From Eleginops maclovinus (lineage: Eukaryota > Chordata > Actinopteri > Perciformes > Eleginopidae), in NCBI RefSeq assembly GCF_036324505.1, contig NC_086350.1, positions 10,991,032-11,055,031 of the forward strand: a DNA stretch of 64,000 bases, in the 5' to 3' direction. The notes under the pieces were generated by a model that saw nothing but the letters and a program-made list of their open reading frames with translations, ran no database searches and was not told the origin of the DNA. The translations under genes were made by a program, and so were the position numbers. Below, one piece after another: positions 30,601 to 40,410 of the stretch. Each line of letters opens with the position of its first letter. Position 1 is the first letter of the stretch.

Positions 30601-32829
30601 CCAGGCCTCAGTCTCCCTCTGATGTCATTACACAAATCTGCTGCAGTCTGACAGAGCAACAGGGCTGTAGGAGGCAGGGGGAGAAGGAGAAGGAAAGTTG
30701 GCTCGGCTCCTCTCCTCTGATAGCAGCAGATAAGCCGGCCTTGGGGCCTCTTATCTCATCTGTGGATCCTGTGTAACTGTAAGTTTTAGTCTGGCAGATT
30801 ACATCAGCAGAGCCTGTTGGGGACAGAGGCCGGCCGCCGGGGGACCGTGATGACTCCCCTCATGCGACAAATGCATCCCCTCCACCCTTCATGGCCTAAC
30901 AATGCAGGACCGAGTGTACTGTGGGAGGCGGCTCCTCTCAGCCAGTTAAAGTGAGTCCCCAAAGGAACTGGAATTAAATCTGTCAACTTCCATTTAGTCC
31001 AAAACGTTCACCCCATAGCATTTGTTTTCCGTCGGCTGCACACTGTTTGCAGGGATAGTGATATTAGTGGACAGCATGCCTCACTTTGGATAAACATCTG
31101 TATTACAGATGATGGGAGGAGAACCGACCAGCTGACGTGTGAGGACCTCTGTAGTCCAGGGGCCACAAAGGTGCCATGTGACGTGAGAGGTTCATTTTAG
31201 GATACATAAACACACCCTCCCTGTTTGTCTAAATGCCTCTCTATCCGTCTACTGTATGTACAGCACATTCCAGAAAGACAGACAGGCAGGCCACATCTGG
31301 GGAGCGACCAATGGGAGGCCATACCCCTTCCCTTCTTCTCTCCCTGCTCCCCGCCTGTCATCCCACCCAGAGAGGGGAAGTGGTGAGGTTGGAGTGGTTG
31401 GCCAGACGGGGCCAGCTGTGTGACCACAGACCTCTGAGTGTGTGTATGTGGGAGGGAGGGAGGGATCCACAGGCCTTATTACAGACCCGACTACACACTG
31501 GGCCTCACAAACAGCTACTTTACAGCCAGCAGCATCCACGAGCAGCAGCAGGAACACTGCAGGATTTGTACTGCGACAGCACCAGAATGCATGCTTGTTT
31601 GATACTATCAAACAACACCAACAGCATTTAATGTTTTTACAGCAAACTTGAATGTATAGCTGGCTCGTTTCTACAAGGAAACATGAAAATAAACCGTTGC
31701 TGCTCCATACACAAAACAGATTAAGTCACTGAAATGACAAACTTGGGTAAAGTGATCCAGATGTTAACTTACGCTGGCAGTTATCGGAGGAATGGGTTGC
31801 AACACAGTCTGCTGCCAGCTCATATCAGAGGCTGTTGCTGGACTGCACCGTCAGCTGGATCGCAGGACACAAAGTCTCACAGTGATGATGTCACTGTATT
31901 GCCTCGGTCCCCAGGGTGGTGATTTATGAGCTAATCTGGGTCTGTCTCTCCAGATCCCAGGTCTCTCTCTCCCAGAGGAGCCGCTAATGGAACAGTGGGA
32001 TGGAGCCACCATGAAGCAGAAGTCCTCTCGCCTCAGCAGACCTGACATCCATCTCCATGATCACACACCGGAATAAAAAAAGAAGAAATAGAACAATGTT
32101 GACTTCATTGTGCAGCACATGCAGATGTTCTCACACAGACCAATACACACACATGCAGAGAGGAAAATACAGAATAAATTAGTTAGTGCATATATAACCT
32201 TGGCTATTTGCAATTTGTCATGCAGCCCAAGAAAGATAATTGAGGCAACCTCCCAGTATGCAAATAGAATGATAATCAGCCTGCGCCCCTCTACCAAACA
32301 CATATACACAGAAGCAAAAAAACTGTTACATTGTTAGCTATTTCTAATAGAGGACACCTATTGACCCATTTTCTCTTAGAAAGCAATTTGTCCCTCCAAA
32401 ATAAAACTAATAGGTGGCAAGATGAATGGATTACAGTGGGCTAGACTGGGTGCACCATGCCACAAGGCACTAAATCACCAGATTATTAGTTTTATGAGCC
32501 AAGCCCATGAGAGAATAATTGCTAATGTTCCCAGAGTAACCAAGGGAAATAAAGGTAATGGAGCAATTTATAAATTCTGATTGGTATACATAGAGAACTT
32601 CCAGCCCATCTCCTTTTACTGCTCTCGATAAAATACGCCCCAAGCCACACAAACACTGGGGCCGGCTATCAAAATCAATACAATCACAGAACCGCGAGCG
32701 CTGCTCCTGCTCCTTTGTTATTTTTAGTGCAATGCAGTCTGACTTGCAGTTATGAATCAAAATAATGTGGGAAGAAAAAAAAACCCCACCATCACCAACT
32801 TCTATTTCTTAACTTAATTTAGCCTTTCT
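27621..32829. other. intergenic DNA with possible regulatory blocks
   Basis: No coding sequence supported; overlapping ORFs at 31233-31631 on both strands look like chance. Blocks around 28050-28520 and 30560-30780 are free of repeats. The second holds an inverted GATA pair at 30728-30756. Confidence 0.45.
30728..30756. promoter_or_regulatory. inverted pair of GATA motifs
   Basis: AGATAAG (30728-30734) and CTTATCT (30750-30756) are exact inverse complements separated by 15 bases, with GGCC text inside. A CANNTG E-box (CATCTG) follows directly. Candidate GATA-factor enhancer site; activity is not shown. Confidence 0.3.
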
Positions 32830-32950
32830 GCAGTGGCGCCGCCAAGAGGTGGCCGGGGAAGGGGGGTCGTGGCCCCTCTGACACAATCACTGACCCCCTC
32901 CCTTAAAGTATATCACACGATTACTTAACCCCTTATATTGACAAGGTTTT
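32830..32950 (+). repeat. possible DNA-transposon remnant (CAGTGGCG start)
   Basis: 'ctgcagtggcgccgccaaga' with a following 'cgtggcccctctgaca' resembles the end of fish repeats that start CAGTGGCG. No full element can be traced. Confidence 0.3.
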
Positions 32951-33083
32951 CAATAAACTAGATTTCCAGATTCAGTAATGGCTAGTTTGGTTTTCACTAA
33001 CCTCAAGTTTTCCAGTGGCTTCATCTGGCCTGGCCAGACCTTTGAAAACATTTTTGGGGGTGCCATTTCCTGTCTGAGTGACA

Positions 33084-33088
33084 ACGGG
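33084..33088 (+). repeat. target-site duplication, left (ACGGG)
   Basis: Five bases before the left LTR are repeated exactly after the right LTR at 37685-37689. Five bases fits LTR-element integration. Confidence 0.85.
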
Positions 33089-33139
33089 TATTCTGTCTCT
33101 AGGTTTGTTGCTAAAATCGCCTATTATGTGGTCAAATAC

Positions 33140-33152
33140 TGCCATCTAGTGG
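33140..33152 (-). promoter_or_regulatory. CTCF core motif match in left LTR
   Basis: TGCCATCTAGTGG fits all 13 positions of the degenerate CTCF core (YGCCMYCTRSTGG as read on the plus strand). Binding is inferred only. Confidence 0.45.
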
Positions 33153-33279
33153 CCAAGTTAGATATCTGTTTTAATTTAGTCAGTAAGTTACGTTCAGTGT
33201 GGTTAGTGTGCGAACGGTAAACGAGGGAGAAAGACGTGCTGTTTCTGTTGCTCGCAATGCACTCGATACAGGACAATCT

Positions 33280-33535
33280 GTAAGTAGTCATTTTGTAACT
33301 AGGTCAACTATATGTGCTTGGGTTAATTTTAGCATATATATTCATGTTTGTAATGTGTAAAGAGTAATTGTGCATTTATGAAACAACATGTTGTGCTAGC
33401 TAGCAATTCGGTGGAGCTTAGCATTGAACTGGTCCTTTGTTGTAGCATAAATTAGATAGCGTAATGCTAGAGTAGGTTAACAATGCAAGTAGATTGAAAA
33501 CAGATCTTTATTTTGTATTTTTGTATTTTTTGCAG
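33280..33535 (+). other. intron-like segment inside the LTR
   Basis: A strong donor (CTGTAAGTAG) is followed 256 bases on by a long T-rich tract ending TTTTTTGCAG. If the transcript starts upstream of 33280 this leader segment could be spliced out. The right LTR has the same signals at 37312-37567. Confidence 0.3.
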
Positions 33536-33713
33536 TTTCACAAGAATACTGTGTCAAGTAAACGCTCTGAAAGCCTCTTCAGATTCCTTGGATCAGTTTG
33601 TTTAACTCGCTGTCTAGGCTGTGTAGCACCACACATAGCTGAGGGCAGAAGAGTGAAAAGATTAGTCAACACATCAAGTTATTCACCAAGAGCTACATCT
33701 CTAACCAGTCAAG

Positions 33714-35564
33714 ATGTCAGATGCACATAACACCCCTCCCGTCTCCCAAATGGAAGTTAGATCAAAGTGTGGATCAGCAAAAACGTCAGCTTCACACCGG
33801 TCAAGCAAGTCAAGTGCTAGCATGGCTGCAGTCCGAGCACGGGCTGTAGCTGAAGCTGCCCGCGTCAAAGCCGAGTTTGCCAAACGCCAAATCGATATGG
33901 AGGTCGAGAAGGCACGGATTGAAGCAAGGCTGAATGCTCTAAAGCAGGAGGGTGAGGCTGAAGCAGCCCTCGCTGCAGCAAGAGTCCTTGAGGCGGCAGC
34001 TGAAGGCCCAGATGACCGTGAGTTGACCACTCCAGCTATCCCAGTAACAACGCATGATCCAGTCAAACGCGTTGCAGAATACATCAAAACTCACTTTAAA
34101 GATGAGCCTGAACCTGAGATGGAAGAAAGGCCTCAGCAAGAATCTCAGCCTAGGTACAGTGTGCCACCACCAGTCACTCAGTACACACCTGGGTGGGCTA
34201 CAGGGACCCCAGCTGGATGGCATCCTCATCGAGCCCCACCTGTCTTTAACATAGGTACCAGAACAGACAACACAAATTCACAAAGCAGATCAATGTCCAG
34301 AACAACAGAATTCTCAGATCTCGCCACTTACCTTGCACGCCGTGATCTTCTAACCACTGGGTTCAAGGTCTTTGACAACAAACCAGAGACTTATTTGTCC
34401 TGGAAGTCTATGTTTTGCAATGGCATCGAAGGACTAAACCTCAAAGCCAGCGAGGAGCTCAATCTACTCACAAAATGGCTGGACGGGGAGTCGCTTCAAC
34501 ATGCCCTGAGGATTAGAGCAGTTCATGTGAACAATCCAGAGACAGGCCTCTGGCGTCTGTGGCAGCGGCTGGACAAGAATTACGGTTCATCAGAAGCCAT
34601 TGAGGCGTCCCTGTTTAAGCGTCTGGAAAGTTTCCCCCGGATCTTCTACAAAGACAACCACCTGCTGCAAGAACTCGCTGACCTCCTTCTTGAGCTACAA
34701 GCAGCGAAGAACGAAGGCTATCTACCAGGCCTCAGTTTTCTTGATACGTCGAGAGGAATAAACCCCATAGTTGAAAAGCTACCGAATAATCTCCAAGAGG
34801 CTTGGATCAAGCAAGGATCAAGATATAAGAAAGAACATAATGCTTTATATCCACCCTTTTCTTATTTTGTCGAGTTTCTGAACAGTCATGCTGAAATGAA
34901 AACAGACCCCAGCTTTATGCTTCAAGGCTACAACACGCCACATCCCAACGCAGAAAAAGCACAAGAGAAGCAGACAAAGATTAGAACACCCATCACAGCA
35001 AACAAAACAGAAATCGACACGCCTGATGCAAATGCTTATACACCACCTCTTGATCCAGATAAACAATGTCCCATTCACAAGAAGCCACATTCTCTTGCTA
35101 AATGTCGGGGCTTTAGAATGAAGACATTGGACGAGAGAAAAGGTTTACTCAAAGAGCATTCCATCTGCTACAAATGTTGCATATCTACAAGGCACAGGGC
35201 AAAAGACTGCAAAGCAGTGATTCACTGTTCAGAGTGCAACAGCAACAGTCACGTGTCAGCACTGCATGCTGGCCCACTGCCCTGGTCAGTCAAAGATCCA
35301 AAGACACCTACAGAGGGTCAAGGCGGGGAGCCAGACAACCCACACTACATTGAAACCTCCTCCAGTTGCACAGAGGTATGTGGAAAGGGGCTACAGGGAA
35401 AGTCATGCTCGAAGATTTGCCTGGTCTATGTTTATCCAACCAAGTTCCCTGAAAAGAAGAAGAAAATGTATGCAATGTTAGATGACCAGAGCAATGTATC
35501 ACTGGCAAGGTCTTCCTTTTTTGATATGTTTGACGTACAAGTGAAGCTCTACCATATACAATGA
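33714..35564 (+). CDS. BEL/Pao gag and start of protease
   Basis: 616 residues. Residues about 30-105 are Ala/Glu/Arg-rich and look like a coiled coil. About 216-340 match the DUF1759 gag-like region (FKVFDNKPETYLSWKSMF and following). About 450-510 hold Cys/His clusters: CYKCC...H...C, then CSECNSNSHVSALH, a zinc-knuckle pair. The last 35 residues enter the retropepsin-like DUF1758 domain at MLDDQSN, with the active-site Asp. The frame stops at an ATGA overlap with the next ORF, in the middle of the protease domain, so the stop is probably a one-base frameshift and not a natural end. No envelope domain. Confidence 0.88.
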   Translation: MSDAHNTPPVSQMEVRSKCGSAKTSASHRSSKSSASMAAVRARAVAEAARVKAEFAKRQIDMEVEKARIEARLNALKQEGEAEAALAAARVLEAAAEGPDDRELTTPAIPVTTHDPVKRVAEYIKTHFKDEPEPEMEERPQQESQPRYSVPPPVTQYTPGWATGTPAGWHPHRAPPVFNIGTRTDNTNSQSRSMSRTTEFSDLATYLARRDLLTTGFKVFDNKPETYLSWKSMFCNGIEGLNLKASEELNLLTKWLDGESLQHALRIRAVHVNNPETGLWRLWQRLDKNYGSSEAIEASLFKRLESFPRIFYKDNHLLQELADLLLELQAAKNEGYLPGLSFLDTSRGINPIVEKLPNNLQEAWIKQGSRYKKEHNALYPPFSYFVEFLNSHAEMKTDPSFMLQGYNTPHPNAEKAQEKQTKIRTPITANKTEIDTPDANAYTPPLDPDKQCPIHKKPHSLAKCRGFRMKTLDERKGLLKEHSICYKCCISTRHRAKDCKAVIHCSECNSNSHVSALHAGPLPWSVKDPKTPTEGQGGEPDNPHYIETSSSCTEVCGKGLQGKSCSKICLVYVYPTKFPEKKKKMYAMLDDQSNVSLARSSFFDMFDVQVKLYHIQ

Positions 35565-37036
35565 AGACATGCTCTGGCATAACGAACACCAGCGGAAGAA
35601 GAGTCAACGGCTTCATCATTGAGGGGATGGATGGGAAAGCACCTATGCCATTACCGACACTCACTGAATGTAACCAGATTCCGGATAATAGGAGAGAAAT
35701 ACCTACGCCTGAGGCTGCAGCTCATCACCCTCATCTGAAGCCCATCGCGTCTCTGATACCTCCACTGGATCCCTCTGCAGAGATCCTTCTCCTCCTAGGC
35801 AGGGATATCATCAGGGCACACAAGGTACGCAGTCAGGTGAACGGCCCACATGATGCACCTTACGCTCAATGTCTTGATCTAGGGTGGGTGATCATAGGGG
35901 ACGTTTGCCTCAGAGGAGCTCACAAACCCACTGTGAGTTCTTTCAAGACCAGCATACTTGAAAATGGGCGACCCAGTTTCCTCACCCCCTGTGAGAGCAG
36001 AATTCACGTCAGGGAGAGGTACACAGACACCTGCCCCCTGGGTGAAAAGACGCAGACTAAGGAGGGTGTAGGCAAACTCATATTCAAGCAAACAGCCGAT
36101 GATGACAAGCTGGCACTTTCTGTAGAAGACCAGACATTTCTGGATATCATGAACAGAGAATTCCACAAAGCCAAGGCCAAAAGATGGGCGGTCATCTTCG
36201 CATGTATGAGTATACGTGCCATACATATTGAAATCATAGAATCAATGGACACATCATCATTCATAAATGCTCTGCGCCGGTTCTTAGCGATCAGAGGTGT
36301 TGCGAAGCTGCTCAGATCTGATTGTGGGACCAACTTTGTGAGCGCCTGCAAAGAGCTGCAGATTGACAAGAACGGATGCCACAACAAAAACATCGAAACT
36401 TACCTTGAAGACAACGGTTGCCAGTGGCTGTTTAATCCTCCTCATGCGTCACACATGGCCGGATCCTGGGAACGCATGATTGGAGTTGCTCGCCGAATCC
36501 TGGATGCGATGCTACTGCAACATGGGCATGCAAAGCTAACTCATGAGGTGTTAGTAACATTCATGGCTGAAGTAACAGCAATAGTGAACGCAAGGCCCCT
36601 TACAACAGTTTCCACAGATCCAGAGCACCCTGTGATTCTCACCCCTGCCATGCTACTCACACAAAAGTATGGCACGTCACCAGCACCACCAGGCCAGTTT
36701 GAAAGCCGTGACCTCTTCAGAGGGCAGTGGCGGCGCGTGCAGTACATGGCTGAGGTCTTCTGGGCACGATGGCGAAAAGAATACATCAGCGGGCTCCAAG
36801 ACCGACGGATATGGCGGACACCGAGACCGAACCTACAAGAAGGAGACGTGGTCCTGCTGAAGGATGGTCAGGAGAAGAGGAATGACTGGCCCATCGGACT
36901 CGTCAACAAAACCTTTTTCAGTGAGGATGGCAGAGTCAGGAAAATAGTGGTCAAAGTCATGCGGAAGGGCGAACAGAGACTCTTCCTACGGCCTATATGT
37001 GAAGTCGTCCTTCTGGTTTCTAAGGACACTGCTTAA
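35561..37036 (+). CDS. BEL/Pao protease remainder, truncated integrase and C-terminal domain (RT deleted)
   Basis: 491 residues. The first 120 or so continue the protease-type domain (LLLLGRDIIRAHKV, CLDLGWVIIGDVCL). The text leading into reverse transcriptase (SVEDQTFLDIMNREFHK) is followed at once by mid-integrase text (KRWAVIFACMSIRAIHIEI) at about 206. The RT, RNase H, integrase zinc-binding part and the first catalytic Asp are therefore missing. The second Asp (RSDCGTNF, about 253) and the Glu (AGSWERMIG, about 302) remain. Residues about 370-490 match the DUF5641-type tail. Not able to act alone. The deletion junction near 36160-36180 contains two gccaa repeats. Confidence 0.88.
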   Translation: MKTCSGITNTSGRRVNGFIIEGMDGKAPMPLPTLTECNQIPDNRREIPTPEAAAHHPHLKPIASLIPPLDPSAEILLLLGRDIIRAHKVRSQVNGPHDAPYAQCLDLGWVIIGDVCLRGAHKPTVSSFKTSILENGRPSFLTPCESRIHVRERYTDTCPLGEKTQTKEGVGKLIFKQTADDDKLALSVEDQTFLDIMNREFHKAKAKRWAVIFACMSIRAIHIEIIESMDTSSFINALRRFLAIRGVAKLLRSDCGTNFVSACKELQIDKNGCHNKNIETYLEDNGCQWLFNPPHASHMAGSWERMIGVARRILDAMLLQHGHAKLTHEVLVTFMAEVTAIVNARPLTTVSTDPEHPVILTPAMLLTQKYGTSPAPPGQFESRDLFRGQWRRVQYMAEVFWARWRKEYISGLQDRRIWRTPRPNLQEGDVVLLKDGQEKRNDWPIGLVNKTFFSEDGRVRKIVVKVMRKGEQRLFLRPICEVVLLVSKDTA

Positions 37037-37110
37037 GAGACTTTGAACTACTTTTATATCCTTTTCAAATATTCTACATAAGTTTGTTTGGGTGACATCC
37101 TTAAGATGTC

Positions 37111-37120
37111 AAGCGGGGAG
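37111..37120 (+). other. polypurine tract
   Basis: aagcggggag directly before the right LTR, the expected place for plus-strand priming. A hairpin with six-base arms (37094-37099, 37105-37110) sits just upstream. Confidence 0.75.
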
Positions 37121-37684
37121 TATTCTGTCTCTAGGTTTGTTGCTAAAATCGCCTATTATGTGGTCAAATACTGCCATCTAGTGGCCAAGTTAGATATCTG
37201 TTTTAATTTAGTCAGTAAGTTACGTTCAGTGTGGTTAGTGTGCGAACGGTAAACGAGGGAGAAAGACGTGCTGTTTCTGTTGCTCGCAATGCACTCGATA
37301 CAGGACAATCTGTAAGTAGTCATTTTGTAACTAGGTCAACTATATGTGCTTGGGTTAATTTTAGCATATATATTCATGTTTGTAATGTGTAAAGAGTAAT
37401 TGTGCATTTATGAAACAACATGTTGTGCTAGCTAGCAATTCGGTGGAGCTTAGCATTGAACTGGTCCTTTGTTGTAGCATAAATTAGATAGCGTAATGCT
37501 AGAGTAGGTTAACAATGCAAGTAGATTGAAAACAGATCTTTATTTTGTATTTTTGTATTTTTTGCAGTTTCACAAGAATACTGTGTCAAGTAAACGCTCT
37601 GAAAGCCTCTTCAGATTCCTTGGATCAGTTTGTTTAACTCGCTGTCTAGGCTGTGTAGCACCACACATAGCTGAGGGCAGAAGA
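37121..37684 (+). repeat. right (3') LTR
   Basis: Same length as the left LTR; I found no difference over 564 bp. It carries the second CTCF-type motif at 37172-37184. Confidence 0.92.
37172..37184 (-). promoter_or_regulatory. CTCF core motif match in right LTR
   Basis: Same 13 bases and orientation as in the left LTR. Confidence 0.45.
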
Positions 37685-37689
37685 ACGGG
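37685..37689 (+). repeat. target-site duplication, right (ACGGG)
   Basis: Matches 33084-33088. Confidence 0.85.
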
Positions 37690-38423
37690 TGACGAGTCAC
37701 CACAGCACATACTGCATAGCTCTGTCTGAGATAGTTAGCAACAATTTCAGACAGACAGCCAGATAGACAGCCAGACAGACAGGTGTCCTGTTTTTTCCAT
37801 CCTGCTCAGATGAATAACCGTCCTTCACTCATCCTGTTTTGTGAAACCGCACAACTTTCCATCACACAGACCCAAATCCCTAATTTCCACCACTTCACAG
37901 CTCTCTGATGTTTAAATTGTAAGTTGCACTGAGTCCAAACGTCTTCAGAAATGTTCTGCAGATGTAAACCCTTCTCATGTGGTTCATGAAAGCAGAGATT
38001 TATCTGGTTAGAGAGGAGCTTGTTGCTTTGCGGCCGCAGTCTGCTTGCTTCATATTCGAGTCGAGCTGGGTGGTCCTAGCGTCTTCTCATCTTCATCTCT
38101 CAGGAGGATAAACAGCCCGCGTCCTGCAACGATCAACTCCTGTTATTTGTTTTAAACAAACCGTCCAATTATAGTTTCATTAAAAATCGAAACAGGCCTG
38201 TTTAAACCAGACATGTGCAGCTACGACCTTTAATGTAATTTGATCCAGGGTATTGAGTTACACTCTGAGGTCAGGGTGAAAGAAGGTAAACCAGATTGTG
38301 TAGAAAAAGATATGGCAGTATGGAGGCAGGGTGTCATTATCTCACAGCTCTTTCTGTTGATGTATCTGTGATAGATTGCTTTGAGTGTTTGCAGCTGAAC
38401 AGAACTGATGTCCAACCACATGC
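37690..38423. other. intergenic DNA, no gene seen
   Basis: A short cagacagc-type simple repeat lies at about 37750-37782. Otherwise nothing recognised. Confidence 0.5.
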
Positions 38424-38486
38424 ACACAGTAGACACAGTAGACACAGTAGACACAGTAGACACAGTAGACACAGTAGACACAGTAC
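38424..38486 (+). repeat. 9-bp tandem repeat, seven copies
   Basis: The unit acacagtag is repeated seven times, the last with a final c. It creates spurious open frames on both strands. Confidence 0.9.
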
Positions 38487-40289
38487 ACACACACTACTTG
38501 ACCTTTCAATAGCAGTGATGACAGCTCAGGAGCTCCTCTTGTAACTGAAAAGCTCCTCATATACTTTCAACCCACTACTTGTTGCTCTGTGGTGAAGCAG
38601 CATTGCTCACTTGTGTCTTCACTTCCTTGTCTGACAGGTATGAAGTAACACTGTGAACTGTGACAACGCGCTCTGTTCATACCTGTTCAGTTAGGGTAAG
38701 TATCCTTTTTGTGTATTTAACATTCATTCCTAAGAGGGTGATTCAGCAGAGACAATTCACCGATGTCCTTGAGCCAGTGTGTATACATTTTTCAAATCCA
38801 GACTCCCACATATCTGCACTTTGTCCTCCCATCTGTAATCCTGTAGTCCCGCAGAAAGGGTGTTTCTGGGGTCGGTTCGTCATCACCTCATATTTCCTGT
38901 TATGAAATAGCATGACATCCGACACAGTGTAAAACAGATCTTAACAAATCATGGAGTGGAAACTACGTGGGATGGAAGTTTATCTAACAGTGTGGAGATT
39001 CAATTTTCTCCTTCAATCTTTTATGCTGGTCGTAAAGAAGTTCATTCTGGCTTTATAGTATTATTTCAATTGAAGCAGGTTTTAAAGCAATTCACCATCA
39101 ACCTCAAATGTCAATTTAATTCCACACCCAGCTTTCAAGAACCACCGACAGCAGGTCGCAAGCTCAGACATGGAAATTGATTTTCCGAGGGATTGATTCC
39201 ACCACGGATCTTGCGCTGATCTAAAGAGAGAAGGAACAGTAATGACACATTCTGTGATCCCACAGTTTCTGTACGATGTGGTTGGGTTTTATCCAAATGC
39301 GACAAGGCCTGTAATAAATCTTGTCTTCCTTCCATCAGCCTGCCAGCAGCTGGAAGCCGTCAAGGGAAGCCACCCCAAGCAAAATGTTATTCCAGCTTGT
39401 TAGTGTTTGAAGTCACAGCAAGCTGGGCTGCAGAAGCTGCTGCCTGTGGTTTATGGCTTGTGGGGTTGCTCAAGATATGGAGTCTCACTTTCCAAGTCAG
39501 GATGTCTCACCGCCATTGAAGCCACAACTGTAGCTGTGAGATAACGCAGGCACGTTGAGAGGAAAGGACTTCAGAGCACACATGTGGTCTTGACTCAGTG
39601 AGTGACAACACTGCAGTGTGTGTGTGTGTGTGTGTGTGGGGCTCATGTTGTTTTTCCACATCCACCTACTGTTACAGTGCTGCAACCACTTGCTGACACA
39701 CTATTGCTTCCTTTTCTTTCTACTTTTATCCAAAGACGTGCAATATTTCACACGTTTATTCACTTGCCAGGTTCTCACACGCAAACGTTGTTATCCTCTG
39801 TTTCATTGTGACAAACTAGCAAAATAGATGTATTAAGAAGTGATGTTTGGGCAACAGAAATACATATTCAAATATTCCACTAAAAGGCCACTAAGCCACA
39901 AGGCTCCTTTGATTTCATAAATGAAATAATGCCTAAAAATCATTGTTTCAGTGATTTAAGTTATATTTCAACCACTACAGGTCAGACAGACAGTGTACCC
40001 ACTGCTTCAGTCTCTGATATTTTTTCTGTAATCCCCCATTGTTGCACTTTGGTACTGATCCCTCACAGTCACATCGAGGATTAAAACTAATACTGATTTA
40101 AATTATACTGTAGTATAGGAGTAGCATGAGCAGAGAGTCCACTTTCATAAACTACTGGGTTATTAAATCTCTTTATGGAGTAGTGCAATGTCCCGTATAC
40201 AAAAGTATAACGTAATGGAAATCAACATTAGTTTACATGCTGTGAGAAATGTAAATGTTGTATTACTGTATATATATAATTAATATGTA
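38487..40289. other. intergenic DNA, no gene seen
   Basis: Apart from the TG microsatellite at 39618-39640 no gene, RNA or transposon is recognised. Confidence 0.45.
39618..39640 (+). repeat. (TG)n microsatellite
   Basis: About eleven TG units. Confidence 0.9.
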
Positions 40290-40410
40290 ACAATTTGAAA
40301 TGTTTGTTAATGTTGTGTAATTATTTTCACATGTTGATTCTTTGGCAACATTGTTTCATAACTTTCATGCCAATAAAGACCCTTTGAATTGAAGTAAGTA
40401 AGTAAATTAG
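40290..40410 (+). repeat. LINE/SINE 3'-tail fragment
   Basis: 'ttctttggcaacattgtttc' followed by 'catgccaataaagacccttt' and 'gaattgaagtaagtaagtaa' resembles the 3' tail of a common fish non-LTR element ending in a short tandem repeat. Confidence 0.5.

Larger units (their letters stand above)
33089..33652 (+). repeat. left (5') LTR
   Basis: 564 bp, starting TATTCTG and ending CAGAAGA. These ends are imperfect inverse complements (6 of 7), so the termini are not the usual TG...CA. No AATAAA was found inside. Contains a CTCF-type motif at 33140-33152 and intron-like splice signals (GTAAGT at 33280, pyrimidine tract and CAG ending at 33535). Confidence 0.92.
33089..37684 (+). mobile_element. BEL/Pao-type LTR retrotransposon, internally deleted
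   Basis: 4596 bp. Two direct 564-bp LTRs (33089-33652, 37121-37684) looked identical when read side by side. ACGGG target duplications flank it, and a purine-rich tract 37111-37120 abuts the right LTR, preceded by a hairpin with arms gacatc/gatgtc (37094-37110). The interior codes BEL/Pao-type gag (DUF1759-like), zinc knuckles, protease region, later integrase and the C-terminal DUF5641-like domain. Reverse transcriptase and RNase H are absent. No env is seen. The insertion lies beside a ggtgac/gtcacc inverted repeat (37688-37701). No primer binding site could be named. Confidence 0.93.

Noticed and set aside
31233..31631. Overlapping 132- and 120-codon frames on opposite strands
   Set aside because: Both low in protein-like features and lying in GC-biased DNA; overlap on both strands suggests composition.
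33494..33730. Small ORF repeated at 37526-37729
   Set aside because: It is LTR sequence read in frame, duplicated because the LTRs are duplicated.
33714..37036. Endogenous retrovirus with env
   Set aside because: No envelope-like frame; domain order and gag type are BEL/Pao retrotransposon.
38424..38486. CRISPR-like array
   Set aside because: Nine-base units without spacers; a simple tandem repeat in a vertebrate genome.
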